A DNA stretch of 64,000 nucleotides from Micromonospora echinaurantiaca (GTDB lineage: Bacteria; Actinomycetota; Actinomycetes; Mycobacteriales; Micromonosporaceae). The stretch is taken from NCBI RefSeq assembly GCF_900090235.1, contig NZ_LT607750.1, positions 4,269,001 through 4,333,000 on the forward strand, written 5' to 3'. The position numbers were made by a program, and so were the translations under genes. Shown here piece after piece: positions 52,401 through 60,844 of the stretch. How positions within the stretch are numbered: the stretch's first letter is position 1; every line of letters begins with the position of its first letter. The notes under the pieces were generated by a model. The model saw only the letters and a program-made list of their open reading frames with translations. It ran no database searches and was not told the DNA's origin.

Positions 52401-54949
52401 TCCTGTGGTCCCTCCACCATGCCCTGGCTGGCGGCCGGCAGCCGCAGCACCATGGTCAGTCCACCACCCGGCGTGGTCTCCGGGGTGAGACTGCCTCCCA
52501 TCGCCTCGGCGAGCCCGCGGGAGAGCGCCAGCCCGAGGCCGACCCCGGTCTGGTTGTCCCGGTCGCCGAGGCGTTGGAAAGGTAGGAACACGTGCTCCCA
52601 CTGGTCCTCCGGGATGCCCGGGCCGGTGTCGATGACCCGCAGCTCGACCTGGCCGGCGTGGGCGCTCGCGGTCACCGTCGGCGGCTGGCCGGGCGGGCTG
52701 TACCGCAGGGCGTTCGCGATGAGGTTGACCAGCACCCGTTCCAGCAGGCCCGGGTCGGCGGTGGCGGCGGGCAGGTCGGCCGGGATGTCGGCGGTGACGC
52801 CCGCGGCCGGCGGCCCGAGTTCGTCCAGGGCGCGCGGCACCGCGTCCTCGAGGCCGATGGCGGCCGGGGTGAGCCCGAGGGCGCCCGCCTGGAGCCGGCT
52901 CATGTCGAGCAGATTGGCCACCAGCCGGGCCAGCCGGTCCAGCGACTCCTCGGCGGTCGCCAGCAGCTCCGCCCGGTCCTCCTCGTCGAACTCGACGTCC
53001 GGGCTGCGCAGGCTGGTCACCGCCGCCTTCGCCGAGGCGAGCGGGGTCCGCAGGTCGTGGCTGACCGCGGCCAGTAGCGCGGTCCGCATCCGGTCGGCCT
53101 CGGCCAGCGGCCGGGCCGTCGCCGCCTCCTCGGCCAGCCGCTCCTGGCGCAGCGCCACCGCGGCCTGGGCGGCGAACGCCTCGACCAGCCGCCGGTCGGC
53201 GGCCGCCAACCGCCGGCCGCGGAGCACGATGGTGATCCGCTCGTCGACCGGCACCGTCGTCTCCCCCGCGTCCGGGGTGGTGGCCGGGTGGTCGCCGACG
53301 CTCGCCACCACCCGCCACGCCCGCTCCTCCCGGGTCCGGGCCGGCCGGCCGGTGGCCTCCGCGGCGAGTTCCAGCATGCTGACCGCGCGCAGCCCGAACG
53401 TCTCGCGGAGCTGGTCGAGCAACGCGATCAGCGGGCGCCCACCGCGCAGCACCCCACCCGCCACCGCGGCGAGCGTCTGGGCGTCGGCGGCGGCGCGGGC
53501 GGCCTCCCGGGTACGCCGCGCCGCGACGTCCACGACCCAGCTGACCGAAACCGCCACCCCGACGAAGACGGCCAGGGCGAGCAGGTTGTCCGGCTCTGCG
53601 ATGGTCAGCGTGTGGAAGGGCGGGGTGAAGAACCAGTTGAGGATCAGCGATCCGCCGAACGCGGCGACCAGCGCCGGCCAGAGCCCGCCGACCAGCGCGA
53701 CGGCGACCACGCCGGCGAGGAAGAGCAGGATGTCGCTGGCCAGGGTGAGGTCCGGCAGCACCGTCAGCAGCAGGGTGAGCACGGGTAGGCCGAGCGCGGC
53801 CAGGGCGAAACCCAGCAGCCGCCGGCGCCGGGACAGCGCCGCCGGCACCCCGGCGGCCCGGCGCCCCCGGCCGGCCTCGGTGTGGGTGACCAGGTGCACG
53901 TCGATCGCGCCGGACTGCGCGATGGTGGTCACCCCGACCCCGCGGGAGAAGAGTTGGGCGAACCGACCACGACGGCTGGCGCCGAGGACGAGCTGGGTGG
54001 CGTTGACGCCGCGGGCGAAGTCCAGCAGGGCGGCCGGCACGTCGGTGCCGAGCACCTGGTGGTACGTGCCGCCGAGGCTCTCCACGAGCACCCGTTGCCG
54101 GGCCAGCCGCGCCGGGTCGGCGCCGACCAGGCCGTCGCTGCGGGCCACGTGCACGGCGAGCAGGTCCGCGCCCTTGCCGCGGGCGGCGATCCGCGCGGCC
54201 CGGCGGATCAGCGTCTCCCCCTCCGGCCCGCCGGTCAGCGCCACCACCACCCGCTCCCGGGCCTCCCAGGTCTCGGCGATGCCCTGCTGGTCCCGGTAGC
54301 GGCCGAGCTGCTCGTCCACCTTGTCGGCCAGCCAGAGCAGCGCCAGCTCGCGCAGCGCGGTGAGGTTGCCGACCCGGAAGTAGTTGCCGAGCGCCGCGTC
54401 GATCTTGTCGGGCCGGTAGATGTTGCCGTGCGCCATCCGCCGGCGCAGCGCCTCCGGGGTCATGTCGACCAGCTCGACCTGCTCGGCGGCCCGGACCACC
54501 TCGTCGGGCACCGTCTCCCGCTGGACGGTCCCGGTGATCTGCGCGACCACGTCGTTGACCGACTCGAGGTGCTGGATGTTGACCGTGGAGAGCACGTGGA
54601 TGCCGGCGTCGAGCAGTTCCTGCACGTCCTGCCAGCGCTTGCCGTTGCGGGAGCTGGGCACGTTGGTGTGCGCCAGCTCGTCGACCACGGCGACCTGCGG
54701 CCGGCGGGCCAGCACCGCGTCAACGTCCATCTCGGTGAACTCGGCGCCGCGGTACTCGACCGCCCGGCGGGGCACCTGCTCCAGGTCGCCGATCATCGCC
54801 GCGGTGTGCGTGCGGCCGTGCGTCTCCACCAGCCCGATCACCACGTCGGTGCCCCGCTCGGCCCGCCGGTGAGCCTCCTCCAGCATGGCGTACGTCTTGC
54901 CGACGCCCGGGGCGGCGCCCAGGTAGATGCGGAGTTCACCTCGTGGCAC
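52397..54949 (-). CDS. kdpD: Potassium sensor kinase KdpD
   Basis: An 850-residue kinase with the full domain order: N-terminal KdpD P-loop domain (GAAPGVGKT, 11-19), universal-stress-protein domain (~225-360), four transmembrane helices (~375-480), GAF-like region, HisKA with phospho-His near 631 (AVSHDLRTPLAS) and HATPase (VNLIANALRYSPPG; DTGPGIP; GVGLGLALSRGL). It senses K+ and phosphorylates or dephosphorylates KdpE. A perfect hairpin separates it from kdpC, so expression may partly read through from the pump genes. Confidence 0.94.
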   Translation of the reverse strand: MPRGELRIYLGAAPGVGKTYAMLEEAHRRAERGTDVVIGLVETHGRTHTAAMIGDLEQVPRRAVEYRGAEFTEMDVDAVLARRPQVAVVDELAHTNVPSSRNGKRWQDVQELLDAGIHVLSTVNIQHLESVNDVVAQITGTVQRETVPDEVVRAAEQVELVDMTPEALRRRMAHGNIYRPDKIDAALGNYFRVGNLTALRELALLWLADKVDEQLGRYRDQQGIAETWEARERVVVALTGGPEGETLIRRAARIAARGKGADLLAVHVARSDGLVGADPARLARQRVLVESLGGTYHQVLGTDVPAALLDFARGVNATQLVLGASRRGRFAQLFSRGVGVTTIAQSGAIDVHLVTHTEAGRGRRAAGVPAALSRRRRLLGFALAALGLPVLTLLLTVLPDLTLASDILLFLAGVVAVALVGGLWPALVAAFGGSLILNWFFTPPFHTLTIAEPDNLLALAVFVGVAVSVSWVVDVAARRTREAARAAADAQTLAAVAGGVLRGGRPLIALLDQLRETFGLRAVSMLELAAEATGRPARTREERAWRVVASVGDHPATTPDAGETTVPVDERITIVLRGRRLAAADRRLVEAFAAQAAVALRQERLAEEAATARPLAEADRMRTALLAAVSHDLRTPLASAKAAVTSLRSPDVEFDEEDRAELLATAEESLDRLARLVANLLDMSRLQAGALGLTPAAIGLEDAVPRALDELGPPAAGVTADIPADLPAATADPGLLERVLVNLIANALRYSPPGQPPTVTASAHAGQVELRVIDTGPGIPEDQWEHVFLPFQRLGDRDNQTGVGLGLALSRGLAEAMGGSLTPETTPGGGLTMVLRLPAASQGMVEGPQE

Positions 54950-54978
54950 GCGACCTTCCTCTCCCTGCGATGACGGTA

Positions 54979-55010
54979 CGGGGCGGGGCCACCCGGGTGG
55001 CCCCGCCCCG
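54979..55010 (-). terminator. Perfect 32-bp palindrome between kdpC and kdpD
   Basis: Arms of 16 bp (54979-54994 and 54995-55010) pair fully. It starts 15 nt after the kdpC stop and ends 29 nt before the kdpD start, so it can act as a partial terminator that sets the pump-to-sensor ratio. Confidence 0.8.
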
Positions 55011-55024
55011 CGCGATCGGGGGCA

Positions 55025-55906
55025 TCAGCGGGCCGGGAATTCCCGGTCCAGGGCCAGGTTGAGGGCCAGCACGTTCACCCCGGGTTCGCCCATGAATCCG
55101 AGGGCCCGGCCGGTGGTGTGCGACTCGACCAGGCGGCGGACCGCGTCCGGGTCCGTGCCGCGCTCGCGCGCGACCCGGTTGACCTGCAACTCCGCGTACG
55201 CCGGGGAGATGTGCGGGTCGAGACCGCTGCCGCTGGCGGTGACCGCGTCAGCGGGCACCGTTGGCTCCGCGGGCGCGTCGCCCCGGATCGGTGTGACGAT
55301 CCCACCCTCGGCCACGTAGTCCCGGCCGGGCTGGGCCAGCTCGACCGGCACCCCCTGGTAGCTGGTGAGGAACGGGGTGGCGTGAGCGGTCTGGTTGACG
55401 CTCACCACCCGGGTCACCGCGCCGGTGAGCCCGTCGGCGCGGAACACCGCGAGCACCGCGCCCACCCCGCCCGGGGTGCAGAACGGGCGACTGCCGTCCA
55501 CCCCGTTGAATTCGCCGACCGCCCTGCTGCGCGAGCAGACCTGGGTGAGCAGGCTCGGCGTGGACTCCTCGGGGTCGGTGGCGATGGTGTCCACCACGCT
55601 TTCCGGGCCGAGGTTGCTGGCCGCGGTGGCGGTGGGATCGTATCCGTCGCCGGCGGCGGACGGGCGGCTCTGGAAGTAGCGCGGCACCGGTTTGCCGTCG
55701 GCGTCGGTGAACGACTGCCCGATCAGCCTGCTGCCGACGGTCCGCCCGTCGACGCTGACCAGGGAGCCGTCCGCCTTGCCGTCGAGACCGGGGATCCGGC
55801 CCACGGCAACCAGGACGAGCGGATAGAGCAGGCCGAGCAGGACGGTGAGGACGAGCAGGGCCCGCAGGGCGGCGAGGTGCTGGGCGAGCCAGCTGGGAAG
55901 GCGCAT
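55025..55906 (-). CDS. kdpC: Potassium-transporting ATPase subunit KdpC
   Basis: A 293-residue single-TM subunit (helix at ~14-36) of the KdpFABC pump. Its N-terminal half has GSLVSVDGRTVGSRLIGQSF and YFQSRPSA; the C-terminal half has VTASGSGLDPHISPAYAELQVNRVARERG and NVLALNLALDREF. It is about 100 residues longer than typical KdpC because of an insertion around 105-210 with a Cys pair (VCSRSR, PFCTPG), an actinobacterial feature. TGATG overlap with kdpB. Confidence 0.93.
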   Translation of the reverse strand: MRLPSWLAQHLAALRALLVLTVLLGLLYPLVLVAVGRIPGLDGKADGSLVSVDGRTVGSRLIGQSFTDADGKPVPRYFQSRPSAAGDGYDPTATAASNLGPESVVDTIATDPEESTPSLLTQVCSRSRAVGEFNGVDGSRPFCTPGGVGAVLAVFRADGLTGAVTRVVSVNQTAHATPFLTSYQGVPVELAQPGRDYVAEGGIVTPIRGDAPAEPTVPADAVTASGSGLDPHISPAYAELQVNRVARERGTDPDAVRRLVESHTTGRALGFMGEPGVNVLALNLALDREFPAR

Positions 55907-58092
55907 CAGGAGATCCCCGGAATGAGCTGGATGAGCAGGTCGATGAGCTTGATGCCGATGAACGGCACGACGAGGCCGCCCAGGCCGTAGCGCCAGAGGT
56001 TGCGGCTGAGCAGCTTCGACGCGCTCGCCGGCCGGTACCGCACGCCGCGCAGCGCGAGCGGGATCAGCGCGACGATGACGATCGCGTTGAAGATGACGGC
56101 GGACAGGATCGCCGACTCCGGGCTGGCCAGCCGCATGACGTTCAGCGCGTCCAGGCTCGGGTAGAGGCCGGCGAACATGGCCGGGATGATGGCGAAGTAC
56201 TTCGCCACGTCGTTGGCGACGGAGAAGGTGGTCAGCGCGCCCCGGGTGATCAGCAACTGCTTGCCGATCTCGACGATCTCGATCAGCTTCGTCGGGTCCG
56301 AGTCGAGGTCGACCATGTTGCCGGCCTCCTTCGCGGCCGACGTGCCGGTGTTCATCGCCACCCCGACGTCGGCCTGGGCCAGCGCCGGTGCGTCGTTGGT
56401 GCCGTCGCCGGTCATCGCGACCAGCCGGCCGCCCTGCTGCTCCGTGCGGATCAGGGCGAGCTTGTCCTCCGGGGTGGCCTCGGCGAGGAAGTCGTCCACC
56501 CCGGCCTCGTCGGCGATTGCCTTCGCGGTCCGCGGGTTGTCGCCGGTGATCATCACGGTCCGGATGCCCATCCGGCGCATCTCGTCGAACCGCTCGCGCA
56601 TCCCGGACTTGACCACGTCCTTCAGATGGATGACCCCGAGCGCGCGGGCAGGCTGGCCGTCGAGGTGCTCCGCGACGACCAGCGGGGTGCCGCCGTTGCC
56701 GCTGATCCCGTCGACCAGTTCGCCGACCTGGCCGGTCGGGTGCCCGCCGTTGTCGCGTACCCACGTCAGCACCGCCGCCGCGGCGCCCTTGCGGATCCGG
56801 CGTACGCCGCCGTCGACGCGCTCCGCGCCGAGGTCGACGCCGCTCATCCGGGTCTGGGCGGTGAACGGCACGAAGGTGGCGTGCGGCATCACGCCGGGCT
56901 CGCGTTCGCGCAGCCCGTACCCGTTCTTCGCGAGCACCACCACAGAGCGCCCCTCCGGGGTCTCGTCGGCCAGGCTGGCGAGCTGCGCCGCGTCGGCCAC
57001 GTCGGCCGCCGCGACCCCGTCGACCGGCAGGAACTCGGCGGCCTGCCGGTTGCCCAGGGTGATCGTGCCGGTCTTGTCCAGCAGCAGGGTGTTCACGTCG
57101 CCGGCGGCCTCGACCGCCCGGCCGCTGACCGCTAGCACGTTGCGCTGCACCAGGCGGTCCATGCCGGCGATGCCGATCGCCGACAGCAGGGCGCCGATGG
57201 TGGTTGGGATCAGGCAGACCAGCAGGGAAACCAGGACCACGCCGCTGACGCCGGCGTCGGTGATCGCGCCGGTGTCCGGCGCGGCCGCCTGGTAGCCCTT
57301 CGAGAAGATCGCCAGCGGCTGGAGGGTGACCACCGCGAGCAGGAAGATGATCGTGAGCGCGGCGAGCAGGATGTTCAGCGCGATCTCGTTCGGCGTCTTC
57401 TGCCGGTTTGCCCCCTCGACCAGGGCGATCATCCGGTCGATGAAGCTCTCGCCGGGCTTCTGGGTGATCCGTACGACGATCCGGTCGGAGAGCACCCGGG
57501 TGCCGCCGGTGACCGCGCTACGGTCGCCGCCCGATTCGCGGATCACCGGCGCGGACTCGCCGGTGATGGCCGACTCGTCGACGCTGGCGATGCCCTCGAC
57601 CACGTCACCGTCGCCGGGGATCACGCCGCCCGCCTCGACCAGGACGATGTCGCCCTGCTTCAGCTCCGGCCCCGGCACGGACTCGTCCCGGTACCGGTTC
57701 GCCGGCATGCCGGGCGCCCAGCCGATCAGGCGGGTGCCGATGGTGTCCCGCTTCGCCTGGCGCAGGGTGGCCGCCTGAGCCTTGCCCCGGCCCTCCGCCA
57801 CCGCCTCCGCCAGGTTGGCGAAGAGCACGGTGAGCCAGAGCCAGCCGGTGATCGCCCAGGCGAACACCGACGGGTCCGCGACCGCGAGCACGGTGGTGAA
57901 GACGGCGCCGACCTCGACGATCAGCATCACCGGGTTGCGCCACAGCGTGCCCGGGTCGAGCTTGCGCAGCGCGTCCGGCAGGGACCGGACCAGCTGCCGT
58001 GGGTCGAGCAGCCCTCCGCCGGCACGGTTGCCCTGGCGGGCGGGGGTGCCGGCGGTCGGCGCTTCGCCCGATGTCACCGACGTGACGGACAT
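55906..58092 (-). CDS. kdpB: Potassium-transporting P-type ATPase subunit KdpB
   Basis: A 728-residue P-type ATPase. Actuator TGES is in [10 protein letters not shown]; the phosphorylated Asp is in LLDKTGTI (near 337); the hinge [16 protein letters not shown] is present. Seven membrane helices are expected. It drives K+ import with KdpA. Start ATG 58092 is preferred because AGGAACGAGAAC lies just upstream; ATG 58107 would add five residues. It lies 20 nt after kdpA. Confidence 0.95.
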   Translation of the reverse strand: MSVTSVTSGEAPTAGTPARQGNRAGGGLLDPRQLVRSLPDALRKLDPGTLWRNPVMLIVEVGAVFTTVLAVADPSVFAWAITGWLWLTVLFANLAEAVAEGRGKAQAATLRQAKRDTIGTRLIGWAPGMPANRYRDESVPGPELKQGDIVLVEAGGVIPGDGDVVEGIASVDESAITGESAPVIRESGGDRSAVTGGTRVLSDRIVVRITQKPGESFIDRMIALVEGANRQKTPNEIALNILLAALTIIFLLAVVTLQPLAIFSKGYQAAAPDTGAITDAGVSGVVLVSLLVCLIPTTIGALLSAIGIAGMDRLVQRNVLAVSGRAVEAAGDVNTLLLDKTGTITLGNRQAAEFLPVDGVAAADVADAAQLASLADETPEGRSVVVLAKNGYGLREREPGVMPHATFVPFTAQTRMSGVDLGAERVDGGVRRIRKGAAAAVLTWVRDNGGHPTGQVGELVDGISGNGGTPLVVAEHLDGQPARALGVIHLKDVVKSGMRERFDEMRRMGIRTVMITGDNPRTAKAIADEAGVDDFLAEATPEDKLALIRTEQQGGRLVAMTGDGTNDAPALAQADVGVAMNTGTSAAKEAGNMVDLDSDPTKLIEIVEIGKQLLITRGALTTFSVANDVAKYFAIIPAMFAGLYPSLDALNVMRLASPESAILSAVIFNAIVIVALIPLALRGVRYRPASASKLLSRNLWRYGLGGLVVPFIGIKLIDLLIQLIPGIS

Positions 58093-58112
58093 GTTCTCGT
58101 TCCTCATGGGGA

Positions 58113-59768
58113 TCAGAGCCCTTCGGCCAGCGGGCCGAGCGCGAGAGCGGGCAGGAAGGTCAGCGCGACGAGGATGACCGTGACGCCGACGACCATCCCG
58201 ACGAACAGGGGACGGTGGGTCGGCAGGGTCCCCTCGGACGCCGGGGTGGGCTGCTGCCGGGCCAGCGAACCAGCCAGGGCGAGCACGAAGATGATCGGCA
58301 GGAACCGGCCGAGCAGCATGCACAGTCCGAGTGCGGTGTTCCACCAGGTGGTGTTCACGGTGATGCCGGCGAACGCGGACCCGTTGTTGTTGCTGGCCGA
58401 GGTGAACGCGTAGAGCACCTCCGACAGCCCGTGCGGGCCGGCGTTCAGCGCGGTCGCCGCGTTGCCGGTGGCGAACGCCGCGGCCGTGCCGATCAGCACC
58501 AGGGCGGGCGTGACCAGGAAGTACAACGCGGCGAACTTGATCTCCCGGGCGCCGATCTTCTTGCCCAGGTACTCCGGCGTCCGGCCGACCATCAGCCCGG
58601 CCACGAAAACCGTGACCACCGCGAGGATCAGCAGGCCGTAGAGGCCGGCGCCGACGCCGCCCGGGGCGACCTCGCCGAGCATCATGTTGACCAGCGGCAT
58701 CATCCCGCCCAGCGCGGTGTACGAGTCGTGGAACGAGTTGACCGCGCCGGTGGAGGTGAGCGTGGTCGCCGCGGCGAAGGTCGCCGAGTTCGACACGTCG
58801 AAGCGGACCTCTTTGCCCTCCAGCGCCGCACCGACCGCCTGCGGCACGGTGCCGTGCCCGGCCAGTTCGAAGACGTTGGTCAGCGTGACGCTGGCCAGCG
58901 CGAGGATCGCCATCACGGCGGCGATCGCGTACCCCTGGCGGTGCTGGCCGACCATCCGGCCGAACACCCGGGGCAGGCTGAACGGGATCAGCAGGATCAG
59001 GAAGATCTCCAGCCAGTTGGTCCAGGCCGTCGGGTTCTCGAACGGGTGGGCGCTGTTGACGTTGTAGAAGCCGCCGCCGTTGGTGCCCAGTTCCTTGATC
59101 ACTTCCTGGCTGGCCACCGGGCCGCCGGTGATGGTCTGGCTGCCACCGGTGAGCGTGCTGACGTCGGTGCCGGCGGAGAGGTTCTGCACCACCCCGCCGA
59201 GCATCAGCACGATCGCGCCGAGCACCGCGATCGGCAGCAGGATGCGCAGCGTGATCCGGGTCAGGTCGACCCAGAAGTTGCCGAGCTGGCCCGTCCGGTG
59301 CCGGGCGAAGCCGCGGACCAGGGCGACCGCGACCGCGATGCCGACCGCCGCGGAGACGAAGTTCTGGACCGCCAGGCCGGCCATCTGCACCAGGTGGCCC
59401 ATGGTCGACTCACCCGAGTACCACTGCCAGTTGGTGTTGGTCACGAACGACACCGCGGTGTTCCAGGCTCCGTGCGGCACCACCGGGCCGAAGCCGAGGG
59501 ACAACCACAGGTGGTTCTGCAACCGCTGGAATCCGTACAGGAACAGGATCGAGACGGCCGAGAACGCCAGCACGCCGCGGGCGTAGACAACCCAGCCCTG
59601 CTCGGCGGCCGGGTCGACCCCGACCAGCCGGTAGATCCCCCGCTCGACGCGGGAATGCCGGGTGCCGGACACCACCCGGTACATGTGGTCGCCGAACGGC
59701 TTGTGTACGGCGACCAGCGCCACCACCAGCGACAGGACGAAGACGACGCCGGCCGTTGTCATGGTCAT
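58113..59768 (-). CDS. kdpA: Potassium-transporting ATPase channel subunit KdpA
   Basis: A 551-residue membrane protein with about ten helices. The four selectivity-filter loops of the SKT fold are recognisable (for example [11 protein letters not shown] near 119, [19 protein letters not shown] near 230, and [12 protein letters not shown] near 440). It conducts K+ selectively in the KdpFABC complex. ATG 59768 overlaps kdpF's stop by 1 nt. Confidence 0.95.
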   Translation of the reverse strand: MTMTTAGVVFVLSLVVALVAVHKPFGDHMYRVVSGTRHSRVERGIYRLVGVDPAAEQGWVVYARGVLAFSAVSILFLYGFQRLQNHLWLSLGFGPVVPHGAWNTAVSFVTNTNWQWYSGESTMGHLVQMAGLAVQNFVSAAVGIAVAVALVRGFARHRTGQLGNFWVDLTRITLRILLPIAVLGAIVLMLGGVVQNLSAGTDVSTLTGGSQTITGGPVASQEVIKELGTNGGGFYNVNSAHPFENPTAWTNWLEIFLILLIPFSLPRVFGRMVGQHRQGYAIAAVMAILALASVTLTNVFELAGHGTVPQAVGAALEGKEVRFDVSNSATFAAATTLTSTGAVNSFHDSYTALGGMMPLVNMMLGEVAPGGVGAGLYGLLILAVVTVFVAGLMVGRTPEYLGKKIGAREIKFAALYFLVTPALVLIGTAAAFATGNAATALNAGPHGLSEVLYAFTSASNNNGSAFAGITVNTTWWNTALGLCMLLGRFLPIIFVLALAGSLARQQPTPASEGTLPTHRPLFVGMVVGVTVILVALTFLPALALGPLAEGL

Positions 59769-59857
59769 CAGAAGCGCTCCGGAAACAGCAGCGCGACCAC
59801 CATGAAGACACCCAGCCCGATCGCCAGCACCAGGCCGACGGCATTGACCGCGCTCAC
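59768..59857 (-). CDS. kdpF: KdpF small subunit
   Basis: A 29-residue single-helix membrane peptide, [20 protein letters not shown] at its start and ending LLFPERF, the signature KdpF end. It stabilises the KdpABC complex. GTG 59857 overlaps the stop of the upstream 27-aa peptide (GTGA), and its own stop overlaps kdpA (TGATG). Confidence 0.9.
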   Translation of the reverse strand: MSAVNAVGLVLAIGLGVFMVVALLFPERF

Positions 59858-59937
59858 AGCTTCTCCACCGCCCGCACCAGCAGGGCGAGGGCGAGGAACA
59901 ACCCCACCGTCAGCCCCACGAACAGCACGTCAGACAC
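59854..59937 (-). CDS. 27-residue membrane peptide at the head of the kdp operon
   Basis: A single-helix peptide, [20 protein letters not shown] then VRAVEKL, with a strong AAGGGGAG ribosome site before GTG 59937. It overlaps kdpF by 4 nt, so it is the first gene of the kdp operon. It is KdpF-like in size and topology but different in sequence. A role as a second small pump subunit is plausible. Confidence 0.75.
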   Translation of the reverse strand: MSDVLFVGLTVGLFLALALLVRAVEKL

Positions 59938-60217
59938 GTCTGACTCCCCTTACCGGACGAGTTCCCGCGGCCGATTCCCGGCCGCGCCGGGCAATCAAAG
60001 CGCCGTGCGATCCGGGCCGACAGGGGTCTTGACGCGACCATGACGGCGACGACGCGGTTATTGACGCGGTTTTCACGCGCACGCCGAGGAACCGGCGCTC
60101 TGGCGGGGGTGCCGGGGGTGGCGACAGGGCGGAGCGGCCAGCCCGGATCGACCGCCGGCGGCACGGACCCCGGCGATCAGTCAGCCGGGAGCCACCGTTG
60201 GCGGCGGGGGCCGGCGG

Positions 60218-60562
60218 TCAGAACGCGAGCAGCACGACGGCGAGGACGAGCAGGGAGCAGCCGATCTCGATCATCCCGACCCGCGCCGGCCGGAGCCCCC
60301 GGCCCGGCAGGGCCGCCGCCCGGATCAGCAGCAGCAGGAAGACCGGCGCGAGCAGCGGGTCGAGCCAGGCCGCCGCAAGCAGCGCGACCGCGTGGAAGCC
60401 GATGGACAGGCGCAGGTAGCCGACATCTCCACGCTCCCGGATCATGGTCTTGACGTAGCAGACCGTGCCGACCAGGTACAGCAGCAGGGCCAGGAACGCG
60501 GGAGCCACCTCGGTGAGGGGCACCCCGGCGATGGTGGCCAGCACGAAGACCAGCAGGCAGCT
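60218..60562 (-). pseudogene. YwiC-like membrane protein, C-terminal fragment
   Basis: About 115 codons of the C-terminal half of a YwiC-like membrane protein (LLVFVLATIAGVPL, FLALLLYLVGTVCYVKTMIRERGD, then two more helices) ending at TGA 60218. The N-terminal half is missing: upstream of about 60562 the sequence changes to an unrelated fragment of opposite orientation, and no start or ribosome site is present. A recombination breakpoint near 60560 is indicated. The 280 nt between this and the kdp operon start are otherwise noncoding. Confidence 0.7.
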
Positions 60563-60565
60563 CTG

Positions 60566-60718
60566 CGTTTCGTGAAGCTGCGGGAGGAGGGCAGCCTGAC
60601 CGACGCGGTGGCCAAGCTCTGCGCCGAGCACGACGTCCCGCCGCTGGTGATGGGCTGGGGGTACGGGGTGCAGGGCTCGTACGGACGGCACCGGGCCCCC
60701 GAGGGGGCGGGCAAGAAA
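60566..60718 (+). pseudogene. Fragment of an unrecognised protein
   Basis: About 50 codons of protein-like sequence with good codon bias (RFVKLREEGSLTDAVAKLCA, then EHDVPPLVMGWGYGVQGSYG) begin abruptly at the YwiC breakpoint and then change to an A/G-rich low-complexity stretch (60713-60728). No start codon context or family is recognised. The frame happens to stay open into helR but there is a natural helR start at 60845, so this is treated as a separate remnant. Confidence 0.45.
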
Positions 60719-60764
60719 AAAGGGGGGAATCGCTTCCCTCCATTTTCAAGGTATAGCGGACCCG

Positions 60765-60783
60765 GGGGCTTGTGGCAAGACCC
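60765..60783 (+). promoter_or_regulatory. Rifamycin-associated-element-like site upstream of helR
   Basis: GGGGCTTGTGGCAAGACCC is an inverted repeat (8-bp arms, one mismatch, 3-nt spacer) closely resembling the RAE sequence found upstream of rifamycin-resistance genes in actinomycetes. It lies 62 nt before the helR ATG and 8 nt after TATAGC (60752-60757), a possible -10 box in a short AT-rich stretch. Confidence 0.75.
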
Positions 60784-60844
60784 GGGTCGTGCCGCAGAAT
60801 CGCTGGCCGAGGCCAGGATCTGGCGGAAATGGGGGGGTTGCGAC

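Noticed and set aside
60392..60844. N-terminal extension of HelR in the same open frame
   Set aside because: The added sequence overlaps the antisense YwiC remnant, an unrelated fragment and the RAE-like promoter; HelR homologues start near the ATG at 60845.
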